Shown here piece after piece: positions 23,170 to 35,200 of a DNA stretch of 64,000 bases. Under the pieces are notes generated by a model. That model saw only the letters and a program-made list of their open reading frames with translations. It was not told the DNA's origin and made no database searches. This stretch comes from Cristatella mucedo (taxonomy: Eukaryota; Bryozoa; Phylactolaemata; Cristatellidae). Both the position numbers and the translations under genes were made by a program. The stretch covers positions 10,496,501 to 10,560,500 of the forward strand of contig WPIO01000005.1 in the NCBI GenBank assembly GCA_009760855.2, read 5' to 3'. Within the stretch, counting starts at the first letter, position 1. Each line of letters opens with the position of its first letter.

Positions 23170-23910
23170 GGGTTTATGTCAATTAGTTAGCAATAACTTA
23201 CGAAATTTCAGAAAGCATAAGCACTCATCGGTTGTTTGCACGGACAGAGAAATGTGGTCAAGAAACGATCACGGTCTGATTTTGAACTTTTTATATCTGA
23301 AGCAATTAAGGTAATCCCCGATTGGGGCAATGAAGCTGGATTGGTATATGGTAAGATTTGGAATGCAGCTGGTGACTGGCTTGGGCTTGGTAGCTGATGA
23401 CTAGACGATCAGTAATGGCCTTCTGCTTCTGATGAAAGATTTGTGCACTCCTTTACCCTTTTTTCGGGAAGGTGCCAACATAGCAATGGAAACTATGTTG
23501 TAGTAAAAAATGTTTCAATGTTCTGAGAGGATATCAAAAAGGAAGGCAAGTGAAGTCACTTATGCATAGTCGGCAGCTTGATCTTGGCATTTAGTTAATG
23601 CTTACACGTAAGTAGAGTAATTAAATTTAAGAGATTCACTTGCACCCTAAAGTACACTTTTGGAGTCTCAGACTCTTTAGTGTTGCTTCAGCAGCTTTGG
23701 GATCAATTGAAAGATGGTGTTGGATGTCGTTTAGATAAAAACGATGTTATCGTGCAATCCAACAATACTTCCAAAAGGTTAGAGCATTTGGACATCAACA
23801 GTGGACCATGCACCTTGACGATGGTACTTATTGTACCTGAAACACAACATTATACCTCATATACAGCTGTCCTCAGTCCTAAAAGGAACTCGCCTGGCTC
23901 ACTGACTGCA
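23170..23910. other. no gene seen (intron 1)
   Basis: The open frame 23680-23916 has no recognisable domain and no exon-like borders. Confidence 0.4.
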
Positions 23911-23914
23911 GTGT

Positions 23915-24085
23915 AATAATATTTCATGTATATAGGGTCTTCAAGGAGCTGATTCTCTTTCTAGGCACTTTGCTTATGCTGTAAAGAAAGCCTGATCAAA
24001 TGACTAGTGGTAACATGCACAGTGTCATTAAGCATGACGCGGTTAGAGGTGACATGTGCAGTGTCAACATGTACAATTCCCTTCA
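23915..24085 (-). repeat. LINE 3'UTR and tail remnant
   Basis: On -, it shows a 3'UTR with catgttgacactgcacatgt-type repeats and a decayed hairpin. Confidence 0.65.
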
Positions 24086-24734
24086 GGAACTGGATGAGCG
24101 GTCGCAAAGGCCAAGCACTGCATGGTCGTCTAGGTAACCCGACGATGCAGCTGTGTATAGCCAGAGCTCCTCGGAGCAGGGAATCAACACGCTTCCCTGC
24201 CCTTGACCAGCTTACTGCCTACGCCGGTGCACAGCTGCAGTCTACAGTCTCTGAGCTGTGTTTGATATCGGTTACAAAGATAGCTCTCTTTGACAGCACT
24301 TGCATACAGAATCGCCGGACAAATAGTGGCAGGTATTAAACTTGTTTGCTTTACATGAGTATATAAAGGTTTCTACAGCACAAGAATTGTGCTGATTGGG
24401 CTAATCGTTAAGTCAGAAATTTTTTAATTTATTGTTAAAGAGAAATGCATCTGGCCTTGGAGACCTCACTGCCTGCATTCCTTGGATCGGTTCTTACCAG
24501 CCTCTGTCTCATCTTGAAGCGCCCGACTTCTTGAATTTGTGTAAACAGTCAGCTTTCGTGTGGCAAGCTGTTGAAATGTAGATACTCCTAGTCTCTGTTT
24601 AGGCTCCCTTCATAGCACAATGTATGCTCTCCATTCTGCCAATGTAATTGCCTAGCACAAACGTGAATTTAGTATCTATGCAGATGACAGCCAGCTGTGC
24701 GTGCTCTTTTTTTCTTACAGGCTTTTACGCACCT

Positions 24735-24865
24735 GCCGCGCTGGTTTGGCCCAGTGGTGCTCTCCCCGGGGACCAAGGTCTGGCCGAGGTCGTGGGCTCG
24801 AGCCCCATGGCATGTGTGAAGCACCTGAATGGAGATTGAGTTCTCTTGGATGCTATGCAAATGAG
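24735..24865 (+). repeat. SINE-B inserted in LINE-2w
   Basis: cgctggtttggcccagtggt, ggtcgtgggctcgagcccca, then gcacctgaatggagattgag and gctatgcaaatgag. The LINE RT frame is interrupted just after the ADD motif. Confidence 0.85.
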
Positions 24866-25154
24866 TTATATATTTTTCGTACCTCAGATACTTTGCTAAC
24901 TCCCTTACTATGCTCTCGATCGAACCACCGGCTCTACCACAGCATCTAGTCGTCTTGCCGTCCATCGAGCTAAATTGAAATCTTTCGGATATCGTGACTT
25001 CAGCTCGTATGCGCCTGCATTCTGTAACTTGCTTCCGGCTACGGTCACTACCTGCATTGACTTTGCATCATTTAAGTCTCCTCTAAATATACATCCGTTC
25101 AGGTCGGCTTTCCCTCGTCGGCTGAAGTGAACTTGCCTCTCTTTCTTCCTGTGT

Positions 25155-25655
25155 GCTTGTGACCGCCCTGGGGACGACCTGCTGTTGAGCTGCGTCGTCT
25201 GTCTGGCTAGCGTGGCCGAGCAGCAAGTCCGCTAGCTCCAACATCGAGCACTTTGTTAGCAGAAACCATGCCGGCCAGGCATAGTCTATGCACTCGTGGC
25301 AGCTGCACAGGTGTAGAGGGATTTCGTAGCTACGGTCGTCTCCTCCCTTGTCCTGCTCCTGTGCTCCCCCTACAGCCCTTATCTCACAGGCATGCATTGT
25401 TCTCGCATTGTCGTGCCATCGTTTGTTCCAGAACCGCCCGACAGCTGGCAGCTGTTTGTAGTAGATATATGTCCCCAAAGATGCCACCAACGCACGGAAT
25501 GGTGCTGGGCTGCCGAGTCATCCACCCAGAGCCATTGTCCGCCCCTCAACCGCTCCAAAGCAGCCGGTGACTGCTTAGGCAGTCTGAGCCCTCCTAGGGC
25601 TGACGCCCAACCCTAGCGGCCTCCTGAGTCACATTCCCTCACAGAGCTCTGCATG
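25155..25655 (+). repeat. unidentified dispersed repeat (copy 1)
   Basis: Its right half (about 25390-25645) matches the - strand of 45965-46255: the shared blocks include gatgccaccaacgcacgg / gatgccatcaatgcacgg and ctgggctgccgagtcatcca. The left limit is set by the LINE-2w copy at 42330-42420, which runs directly from gtgtgcttg to tgtgcatgattc. No terminal repeats or coding motif were recognised. Confidence 0.55.
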
Positions 25656-26189
25656 CTTTCCGCCTGTGCATGATTCAATGCATGTCACTAGCTGCAGGTC
25701 ATACTAGCTGGTGGCCACGAGTGTTGGCTTTAGGGTGCTAGCCTAAGCACCCATGATGCTTTCTGATTTTGTATGCTTGATACCGTTCATGTAACTAACT
25801 CATGGTTTTGGTTATATTACAGCAAGTTCTTAAGCATTTGGATATATATCTAGTTTTCCGAAGGTGCTATATGAAAGACCTATTGTTATTATTATTTATA
25901 ATATTAATATCAGCCTCCTTCATGCTTTATTTCTGACGATTGTGCGCAGATGGCTTCTGATTTTCCTAAATCGAATTCCGATGGAGACCTACCTGATAGT
26001 TGTGGGCAAACACGTGACACGGTGTTATACGGAAACTGGAAAGCCCGGCCCTCAGAATCAGCCCTGCCAGCCTGCCCCCTGTGGCCATGATATTGAATCG
26101 CAGTGTCCTTTTCAAAAGCGTTCTTTCACTAGATGACCACCACCAGCTTCACAGTTAAGTATACCTACTTCATTTTTTCAATATTGCAA

Positions 26190-26690
26190 ATATTTGAGCA
26201 TTCTTAGATAAACGTACCACAGTCAAGTTAATCCATGCATTTTCGACAGCCCGATCTACACTTGCATACAATTTGGCTCGCGTGACTTCTTCGGTATGCA
26301 CATAGGTCGCAGACGGTGCAAAACGCTCGGCAGTCGGTCTGTCGTGAACTGTTCCCTGTTGCCGATCTGCATTTCTAACTTTTGTCCTTATCTTCATTGG
26401 CACCCGTCATGCACAGCGCCACCGACTTCAATTCGCTCTCATTTTTCTGGTCCAGTCATTATCGTGCATTATATCATATCGTCATTATAGTAGTCAGAAA
26501 TGCTTGCTCCAATGGCTTTGCCTCATACAACTTACTTCTCTCCGCATTTGGCTTTTCGTGTGAACAATCTCAAAACTTTCGCATGCTGCTCCTTCGGTTC
26601 TTGTAGAGCTAATGCCTTGAACCGTCTGCTTACTGACATCACTACATCTACTGACTTGACGACATTTGATTGAAGAATGAAAACCGCACG
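26190..26690 (+). mobile_element. LINE RT C-terminal remnant, strongly degraded
   Basis: Blocks equivalent to DKDTTSKLVHAF (26205-26250), LADLH (near 26360) and LTTF (26650-26670) are still in order. No frame survives. Confidence 0.5.
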
Positions 26691-26739
26691 TTTCTCAAAG
26701 CATCGGCTGTGCCCATGCGAAGCATCCGTTATGTGAAGC

Positions 26740-26870
26740 CCGTGCGAGTGAGCAAGCGAGAGGCAGGAAGGGGTGAAGGCAGGGAGAGAGGGAAGCAGGG
26801 AGAGAGGGCTGGAGAAGAAGCAGGGAGAGAGGGCTTGAGAAGAAGCAGGAAGCTGAAGTAGAGCAGTAAA
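26740..26870. repeat. purine-rich minisatellite
   Basis: Imperfect repeats of about 30 bases built on aagcagggagagaggg and gagaagaagcagg. Confidence 0.85.
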
Positions 26871-27014
26871 GTGAGGAGGAGCAGGCGCAGCGACAGGAGC
26901 TAGGGCCGGATCAATAGATTAGGCATATTTTTACATGATGGGCCTAATATATAACATAATAATATGTAATATTAATATATAATAAGCACGTTATTATCAC
27001 AGCTCAGTTGATGT

Positions 27015-27105
27015 GCTTTCTTTCCAGTCTGGTGAAGCGCCGAGAAAGAGGTTTAGCACTCCTCTTTCGCCGGGGAAGGGGCAACTCTATTCATGCATTA
27101 TTATT
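27015..27105 (+). repeat. LINE/SINE 3' tail remnant
   Basis: tgaagcgccgagaaagaggt, then ttagcactcctctttcgcc, ends near attattattgcc. Hairpin arms are partly changed. Confidence 0.55.
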
Positions 27106-27504
27106 GCCGGTTGTTATCATCAACTTCATGTGCGATCAATGCAACCATGGTTTTTATACTTGGAACTGACGACAATGCCCCTAAGTCACTCACTCTTTGG
27201 GCTCACCAATTCCGGTCATTGCCCCCCTCTCGTGTATTTGCATTGCTCTGCCCTGTTGCAACTGTGCAACGCTGTGGGTCTGTTCAGCCTTCTTGTGAAT
27301 TGGCCATCAAAATTGTCACTGCAATGCGGTTCTTTACATTGCCGGCTTTGGTCAACTTGCTTTGATTTTTTAGTTCCTTTATTCGAAACTTCATTCATCT
27401 TCCCAACTGACAAATAACACGCGGTCCAGCTTGTGCTTCATTTGAAGGAACCCTCAGACAACTATTTTGCTTTATGTTGCATTTGCCCCTCCTTAACCGA
27501 TTGT

Positions 27505-27725
27505 AATAAGAATAATAATAATAATAACACACTTGATAAAGCATCCTCAAAGAACTCAATCTCTTACTAGATGCTTTACATTTGCTTTAAAGGAAACATG
27601 ATCCGATGGTTAATGGTAGCATGCTCGATAAACAACAAGAATAACATGGTTAGGGGTGGCATGCACAGGGTCAGCATGCAAGTATGGTTAGTGGCAGTAT
27701 GCATAGTGTCCGTTGTACTCATGTT
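27505..27725 (-). mobile_element. LINE-1w 3'UTR and tail
   Basis: On -, it has the 3'UTR direct repeats (catgctgaccctgtgcatgc), the hairpin and (ATT)n. It is 5' truncated within the 3'UTR. Confidence 0.8.
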
Positions 27726-28610
27726 TTGATTTGCTGAGAAAATGTTAAGGCGTATGGCAAGACGAAAACGATAACATATTTCATGCCCAAGCAAACTAGT
27801 GCACTCACAGAAAGCGACTTTGTATCGTGCTCGCTCGGCCCTTGTCAGAGCGGCCTTTTAAAGTGAGTCCTCAAATCAGGCATAAGAATTCTGACGTCTT
27901 GGGGAGGAGGCATAGACTCACGTTCGTGGGGTGGAACCATACGTTCGTCATCCGACTGGGGTGGGGTGGTTACATATGCTTATGTCTAGCATCTGCTGTG
28001 TCCCCAACGGGAACTTGTTCATGTGAGGTGATAAGCTGCAGATTTGGCATGTCAGATTTTTACGTGCAGTTGCGATGGCTGGGAATTAGCTTATGGTATG
28101 ATCAAGTGACATGCAACTGTTTATTGCCTTTAATGAGTACTTACTTTTGCAAACTTTTGCACATTGTAACAATACTAATCGAGCTAGCAAAGGAGATGAT
28201 TATAGCTGTATGCAGAAATATCAACTGTATTTTTGTATACTCTAACTCATCTGCTATTTAGGCAATCAAAATTTTCAGCTCTCTTGTTTACTTGTAATTG
28301 TAATCATTTAGACCAGTGTCTGTGTGTGTGTTGCAATTAGTGCTGGAGTCTCGATGCATATGCATGAGTCCTAATGCATCGAGAGGCGTGCCGTCGGCCT
28401 TGAAGCATTGCTCTAATGAAACTGCATTACTGGTCTATAGATTGCTTTTTACAGGTGCATTGCCTGTGTATGGCAGTTTTAAACTGATCCTGCCGTTTCA
28501 AAGGCAGGTCTAATTCAGTTTATTTCCTTGGCATCACCGGTTTAAAATCCATTGTTTCTTGCAAACAAGGAGTAGGTTTTCTTGCTGTGCAATTGCATTG
28601 TTATTGTTAT
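27726..28610. other. no gene seen (intron 1)
   Basis: The 144-codon frame at 27827-28261 shows no domain, and its codon pattern looks like random open sequence. Confidence 0.35.
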
Positions 28611-28611
28611 G

Positions 28612-28850
<239 letters not shown>

Positions 28851-29204
28851 CATTTCATCTTTAATTCTTCCTTTCCCTCTCTCTTCTGCTCTCTACCCCC
28901 TCATACTCCTCCATCTCACTACTTAAGTGTTGGTTTTCCATAATTATATATATATTTATATTTATATTTATATATATCAGGCCGGATAAATTTTGTTACT
29001 GAAGTGGCACGTAAGTAAACTTGTGATTATGTGAAGTAGACATGGCCACTGTTTAAGGGACATAGATATGGACATTTGATTACCCCCCTCCAACATGGTA
29101 TTGTCGTTGAAATCGGGCATCTGACATCTTGTATAGCCTCAGGTCCTGCTGACATGTAGCATGCTATTTTTTATACGATGGCTTATTCTAAGATATTGAC
29201 CCTG

Positions 29205-29285
29205 ACAGCATAATAATAATAATAATAAGAATAATAATACATTTGATATAGTGCCCTCAGATAACTCAATCTCAGCACTTTAGAT
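29205..29285 (-). repeat. LINE/SINE 3' tail
   Basis: (ATT)n on -, then acttgat-type and ctcagataactcaatctcag, a shortened hairpin. It ends about 100 bases before exon 2. Confidence 0.7.
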
Positions 29286-29387
29286 TACATATTTTACCCG
29301 CGTGCTTTTAAGAATTGGTGGTGTGCGCTATGCGAAGCTAGCATTCCTCTGGTCTCACTGCAATTCAATTATCTATTATCACTGCAG

Positions 29388-29470
29388 AGTCTTAACGAGT
29401 CGATACGTCGAGACTCCCTGTCAGCAGCTTCCTACTTTCGACGAGGAACCATATTCTACGCAAAGGAGAG
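29388..29470 (+). CDS. NCF2: p67phox-like exon 2: TPR2/TPR3
   Basis: Acceptor ctattatcactgcag and donor gtgagc. It enters in phase 0 and leaves after two bases (ag). The peptide is SLNESIRRDSLSAASYFRRG, then TIFYAKE, matching human p67phox [20 protein letters not shown] and MLYYQTEKY residue for residue in spacing. Joining it to exon 3 gives a Ser codon (ag|c) and continues YLNAYKEF. This small exon was found by looking for the missing TPR segment between exons 1 and 3; the phase fit on both sides supports it. Residues 63-90 of the product. Confidence 0.88.
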
Positions 29471-29694
29471 GTGAGCTGCTGTAGAATTAAAATATGCAAA
29501 CGTGGCTGAATGTCGGAGATATTCGTAAAGTTCCATAATACCTCTGTATATATGTATATGTGTATATATGATATAATATAATGTCCTAGGGCAAGAGATG
29601 ACGTATGCGCCTTGCCATCCTCGGCTGCTGAACGCACGGCCTTCGATCAGGATTAGGTTCTAGCACTCTTTTTGGAATGCTTAGCTTATAATTA

Positions 29695-29880
29695 TCATAG
29701 CAATAATACTAACAATAATAATGATAATAAAAAATTTACTTAGCTACCCGTGAGAACTAAGTTTCCTTCAAAGTGCCTTACATATGCATATATTCACATA
29801 AAGGAAGCATGGTTAATGGTTGGTTAGTGGTAACCTGCTCACTCTCAGCAAGCATGAGCACAGAAAGGATAATTCACCGA
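29695..29880 (-). repeat. LINE 3'UTR and tail remnant
   Basis: On -, it has a decayed 3'UTR and hairpin (gcactttgaaggaaacttag) with an (ATT)-like end at 29700-29735. Confidence 0.6.
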
Positions 29881-29884
29881 TCTT

Positions 29885-30835
29885 CTGTGTCTTCGGTAAC
29901 TCGGCGAATTGTGGACTTGAGGAAGTCGACCAAGAAATAAGTTTGAACTGGGGTGTGTATGCAGAGTATAAAATGTACACACCCTATACAATTAGCTATT
30001 TGTCGATTTTCGTGGAGCCATAATGAATAAAGATCACGATCGTCCTAGGATCCCTACTGGATCTGGACATGCTGGTTTTTGATTCAATAACTGTCCCTGC
30101 TGCTGCTGTATGAGCTCCATCAACAATGGCGTATTGATAATCAGCCTAAATTATTTTGAATGTAATTCGTGTATGTACATACGGCATGCAGAAGCTAGTG
30201 GTGATTTGTTAGCTGTACTTATCTATGGGAAGTGAGACCCCGAGAATATAAATTTGAATGCCAAAATGAACTTTCACAATTTAAAGGTAAACTTTATTTG
30301 AACAAGAGTAAAAATGAGAAATTTCTATAGAATGAACAGTAAAACTTTAATTGCAGCGTATTTTGATTACTAGAGAACAAAGCATGGACAATATTTGTGA
30401 TAGTATTGCAAGCAGAGAAATCGTCCTTGACATAGCCCTGCCGAAACTCAGAGTCGTAAAGTGCAGTTTCTGTCAAACTCGGCAACACCGTGAAACTTAA
30501 GAAGCCTGTGATATCGTGCTTGCTTACGATACTGAACGAATGCATGGCATACGATGAACTCAACAAGATTGCCCACCAACAGGGCAGGTTGACCAGCTAG
30601 GGTTGACAGAGTTGACCACAAGGTCAGCAGACACTTGGATCATCTCTTCCAATCAAGTTGGATTCTTAGAAAAATTGCAAGAGGTACAGACTAGAGCTAA
30701 ATTTATTTCTATGCTTTTGATATGTGCTGAAAATGATGCACAAAGACTAATTAGTTATGACGTTCTTAATTTCAACAGCCGTTAGCAGATAGAGAAATCC
30801 ATGGGGATGAAACAAATACTATGAGAAACAGATGA
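29885..30835. other. no gene seen (intron 2)
   Basis: No exon or recognised repeat. Confidence 0.4.
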
Positions 30836-30839
30836 AGAA

Positions 30840-30960
30840 ATGTTATCAAGTCAGGAGATGTCGTTAGATTATTCAGTAGCGAGTTCCAAGCATTGATGAT
30901 AGCAATTGAAGTGAGCACCCGGTCTCCAAAAGATCTGAGATCGGTGAAATTGTTATAGAA
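30840..30960 (-). mobile_element. LINE-4w-like C-terminal scrap
   Basis: It resembles 34600-34770 (cggtctccaaaagatctgag versus gggtctccaaattatttttg, with the preceding gatgaagaaa blocks in the same setting). Weak. Confidence 0.35.
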
Positions 30961-30984
30961 CCAACTTCAGATCCTTTTGAGTCT

Positions 30985-31745
30985 GTATTTTCTACCCTAT
31001 ACTATTCGGGCTTGTTTAGAAAAGGATACCAAATCTAAGTTGGTCCATGCATTTGTGACGTCCCGTCTGACTTCGGTAACTCACTGCTTGCTGGTCTACC
31101 GGCCTGTGCAATCAGGTGCTTACAGCTGGCGCAAAACTCTGCAGCTAGGCTTGTCTGTCTTGAGGGTCACAGTTGCCCCATCACACTACTTCTCGCCGAC
31201 CTACGCTGGCTTCCAATTAAGCAATGCATCGACTTTAAGGCTTTGTCACTCACTTTTAAGTTCCTTTATTCTTTGTTTCCAGCCTACCTGTCAGATCTAC
31301 TGCCCTACCAGGCTAAGCATCGTATCACTTGCTTTTCGGAATCTAATTGTTTCCTATACCTCTTACAAACCTCAAAACCTTTGGAGACCGCGCCTTTAGT
31401 TCGTATGCTCCCAAAGCCTGGAACTCACTCCCGACTTGCATTACGACATCTCCTGACTTGACCACATTTAAAAAGAAAATAAAAACCCACCTATGTATCA
31501 TAGCATTTAGTGGGTCCCTGTGATTCGACCTTTATGGCACTGTGCATGCTGCCACTAACAGAGCTTGCATGCTGACCCTATGCATGTCATGCCTAACCAT
31601 GTTATTCTTGTTGTTTATTGAGCATGCTACCACTAACCATTCGATCGTGCCTCCTTTGCAGAAATTGTAAAGCACCTAGTAAGAGATTAAGTTCTCTGAG
31701 AGTGCTTTATCGAGTGTATTATCATTGTTATTGTTATTATTATTG
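30985..31745 (+). mobile_element. LINE-1w ORF2 C-terminal part, 3'UTR and tail
   Basis: Blocks: ggcttgtttagaaaaggatacc, tccatgcatttgtgacgtcc, ctcgccgacctacgctggct, then ORF2 end near 31520 (tttagtgggtccctgtgatt), 3'UTR and hairpin, (ATT)n to 31745. At least two frameshifts. Confidence 0.8.
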
Positions 31746-31957
31746 TACTGAAGTGGGTATCCTGAAAACACTGTAAGCTTTTGGAAAAGTGTATACAGCT
31801 TTTGTCACTGGTAGACCGGTTGAGCGCTTCTCCTGTTTAGGTTCTGGGCACTACTGAACTGTAGCTGATCCCTTCTCCTCTTTGTGGAACCGGATAACGG
31901 ATGGGATTTTTCTTTTATCTTGAGAGCCCAACTTGCCTTGGGCTTGCACTTGAAATC

Positions 31958-32145
31958 AGTGAGCCGTGATGGCATGCTATGTGAGGCAATTACTCTTCAC
32001 GACCTCGGCCCCGAGGTCGTGGGTTCACATCCTACAGTGGGCGATCTTTTAATGCTGCTGCAAGCAGTGCTGATAGAATTTAAGGCTCTTCTGACGCTAT
32101 ACAAAAGGAGGCTTTTAAATCGGCTATTATTTATTTATTTTTATC
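31958..32145 (+). repeat. SINE-A copy, full length
   Basis: gtgagccgtgatggcatgct, hairpin cacgacctcgg / ccgaggtcgtgg (perfect), B-box-like gttcacatcc, body, and gctatacaaaaggaggctt with an atttattt end. It lies 410 bases before exon 3. Confidence 0.85.
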
Positions 32146-32554
32146 AGTGAAATTATACGTGATAGTTTGTGTCCATTGCAAACCTGAGCAAAATTTCACT
32201 GCCAGCCGCATTTTGATCTGTGGCCCCACTCGTTCTAAATCCATTATACCAGTCTACTAGGACAACCCAATTATCATTCATGTTTTCTGTTTAAAAAAGT
32301 GTCTTTAGATGGGTGCATTTAAACTCGCCAATAGCCAGAACCAGTGATAAGGAGAGAATAAGAGATAACACGCTATGTCTGTGAACCCATTTCCAGCGCT
32401 TCTGACGTTTTGTGGTAGTGCATTGATTGTTCCATGCACTCGCAAAGCATGGGCTAGCAACATGTTAATTTTCATATTGTAGCTTTACCACAAGGGAAAT
32501 GTCATTGTTATGACCGTGTGGTACTTTTTTAATTAAATATGAACTTGTTTGTAG

Positions 32555-32660
32555 CTACTTGAATGCATATAAGGAGTTCGTGGTTTGTGCCGAGTACCTT
32601 CGCAACGGCCTCGTCGACTACACCCAGCTAGGTTTAAAGTGCAAGCTCTTCAAATGCGAG
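32555..32660 (+). CDS. NCF2: p67phox-like exon 3: TPR3 with Rac-binding insertion
   Basis: Acceptor ttgtttgtag, donor gtatct; enters after two bases, leaves in phase 0. It encodes YLNAYKEFVVCAEYLRNG, then LVDYTQLGLKCKLFKCE. In human p67phox the matching loop is LRGNQLIDYKILGLQFKL, where Arg102, Asn104 and Asp108 contact Rac-GTP. Here Arg106, Asn107 and Asp111 are the likely equivalents, with the loop one residue shorter. So Rac binding is predicted to be kept, with altered geometry. The LGLxxKLFxCE end is strongly diagnostic of the family. Confidence 0.9.
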
Positions 32661-32999
32661 GTATCTTCTGTTGGAATGCTGAAAAAAAACATAATTTGTG
32701 TAGTTGTATCTTATGTATAGGTGATGATGCATTGCACCGACCTGCTTTCTGGCGATGGCTCTTCCGTGGTGTTCTTTTGACCGCCATCTTACCGCGAGGA
32801 CTACATCGACACTGCGTGTCGGGGCATGTCTGTTTATGGCTGTTGTGTTTTGGTCAGAGATAAGTGCTACCGCCAGAGATTTTTCTAATCGAGACTTGAT
32901 GCTGTGGTTCCATGACAGAGTAGCCTTCAGGCCGCCGGGACTGCCTACTGTGATGTTTTGATAAGCAGCATGCAGCACTCGTTTTCTTCTTGATATGAT

Positions 33000-33155
33000 A
33001 TAACTCCTTTGTACAGTGCCTTAAGAGAACTTAATCTCTATTCAGGAGCGTTGCATATGCCACACACACACGGGGCTTGAGCCCACGACCTCTGCCATAC
33101 TTTGGTTGGGGCAAGCACCTTAAACACTGGGCCAAACCAGCTCTCTTCATCTTTG
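33000..33155 (-). repeat. SINE-B copy
   Basis: On -: gagctggtttggcccagtgt, ggtcgtgggctcaagccccg, a short (TG) insert, then the shared tail with gagattaagttctcttaagg. Confidence 0.8.
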
Positions 33156-33159
33156 TCCA

Positions 33160-33995
33160 TAGCAGCTTTTACGTTACATATGTGCTGGCCTTTTCGCCCT
33201 GCGCTGTAGGCTGGCTGCTGCCAACTCCAGGGAAATGCAGCTGTCGCAAGGACTGTGTAGGTAAATAGGCAAACTAGGGACTGCTTCTGTGACAGCAAAG
33301 TTATATTAAATATGTTACCTATTTCAGTGACTTTTGCTGGCTTTGCCGTTAACCTTTCTATAATTGTGGCAATGTACGTTGAATATCGACATATTTGCCA
33401 TAGCTGCACAGTAGCAATGGATCTGATCATGTCATGTCCTCTACTGTGGGAGGATTGACTCGTGCCTTTTTGAGAGGAAGACAAGATATGACTTTGAATA
33501 CGGCTGAATGCAGATGCCTGGATCCTAAATAGCAGCCTCACTAGTGAGACCCATTCAAATTAGTGACACTTCACGTTGTATATGACTTCGATGGCCAATC
33601 CATAGTGAACCATATATAGCCATCTCTATGATCATGCAGAACGTTAGTGTGTGACTATGGCAGAATTGCAGATCCTTTAGAACAAGGTATCATATGAAGG
33701 AGACCCAGCCTTGGCATTGACAGTTTTTCAGACCAAGTGCATCGCCTAGAGTTATCAAATTGCTATTAGATCTTCTCCTGCTCTTTGCTGAAACTCCACC
33801 GTGTGATGTACAAATGTGAGCACCAACTGCAGGTCCAGAACAGATGGCCAGTAAAGTATCAGCACAGCTAGATCATCATCCTGCACTGCCTCGCATTCTT
33901 TACAAGATCATGAGCCATCAGACCCCCTCCCAAGATGGCTGCACGACTATGCTACAAGCTAAAGCTGTATAAAAGAAAAGGGATAAATATAACAT
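33160..33995. other. no gene seen (intron 3)
   Basis: The frame on - at 33038-33541 partly overlaps the SINE-B and shows no domain. Confidence 0.4.
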
Positions 33996-34004
33996 TACAT
34001 CAGC

Positions 34005-34042
34005 ACACACACGCGCCTGCACGCCCAAGCACACACACACAT

Positions 34043-34086
<44 letters not shown>

Positions 34087-34090
34087 GCAT
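34005..34090. repeat. (CA)n microsatellite
   Basis: Dinucleotide array, pure from about 34044 to 34084. Confidence 0.95.
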
Positions 34091-34384
34091 ATACACGTTG
34101 GTCCAGATCAATGAGTTACGTGCACTTGGCTAACAAAGACGTATCGATGCACACCACTTGTCATCCACCACCTGGCTCACTAAGTGCATTATGTTGTTCG
34201 TGCACCATGTGCTCGAGGTATCAGGTTAAGCATTTAGGGTAACGGCTTATAAGTCTACACCGGGTGTTCTCTATTCATTTTCTGATGGCCGTATGTGTTG
34301 AATCTTGCTTACCAAAAGACTGTCTTTGCTGAAACAATAATTGATATTCCTGCTGCTGGGTTGATTCTTACATACTAGATCTGA

Positions 34385-35200
34385 TAAAAATAATGCTGAC
34401 AATTCGTTTTTATACCACCCTCACAGAACCAAATCTCTTTGTAGGCACTTTACATATGCTGGAAATGTAGCATGTCAGTTAGTTAGTGATGGCATGTACA
34501 GTGTTGGTATGCATAATCACATCAAGGACAACTCTAGTGGACTGGGCAATGCTGTGAGGAACAGGTTAGTTTTAGAATCTTGACATCATTAAGTAGTGAT
34601 TTTCAGGCTTTGGAGCACACAAATTGAAGCCAGGGTCTCCAAATTATTTTTGAATAGTTAGAAGCACTGCAAAATGACTTCAGTCAGAAGAGAGGGTGTT
34701 ACGATGCCTAGCCTGATTGGAAAGTAGTCCGAATACGTAGATCATAGCAAACAGATGAAGAAACCTGAAAGCCTGTGCCAAAACTTTGAAGTCGACATGT
34801 TACTTGATGGAGAGCCAGAGGAGATCGGTGAGAAATGATGTAATGGTGCAATTGCGACGTTCACAGCACACAAGCCTAGCTGCTGAGTTTTGCAATAACT
34901 AAGTGTAGCATTGTATCCCCACGAAGACCTCTGTGTAGTGAGTTACATAAGTTAAGACGGGATGTCACAGATCTATAGACCAGCCTGGCTTTTCATCATT
35001 GTCTTAGCAGGCCCAAATTGTTGCAATGTTACACAGCTGAAAGTTGGCAGACTTGACTGTGAAGCTGGTGTGTTGGCCTAGCTGAATATTTCTTTTCAAT
35101 AGACACTCAGATTTTTTGCAAATGCTGAAGGAAGTCAGACAGCCGGGATTTGTACTTAAGGTCTGCTGAAGCTATAGCATAAATGGTTTTGCCTTTTGCA
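34385..35200 (-). mobile_element. LINE-4w C-terminal RT, 3'UTR and tail
   Basis: On -: FTVKSANFQLCN-like, then LLQNSAARLVCCERRN, ITSFLTDLLWLSIKYHVDF and FKVLAQAFRFLH blocks from 35080 down to about 34770. Below them come the C-terminus, 3'UTR and a decayed tail (34385-34560). Frames are broken. Confidence 0.7.

Larger units (their letters stand above)
24430..25900 (+). mobile_element. LINE-2w RT C-terminal half and 3'UTR with two insertions
   Basis: It contains an RT motif at about 24675 (SIYADDSQLCVLF, the ADD catalytic motif), then a C-terminal block at 24960-25130 (RAKLKSFGYRDFSSYAPAF and TCIDFASFKSPLK). A SINE-B is inserted at 24735-24865. The 3'UTR is interrupted by an unidentified repeat at 25155-25655, as shown by comparison with the related copy at 42120-42600, which lacks it. 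The tail ends in (ATT)n near 25900. Frames are broken. Confidence 0.7.

Noticed and set aside
27827-28261. 144-codon frame in intron 1
   Set aside because: No domain, no splice support, hydrophobic-to-mixed composition like random sequence.
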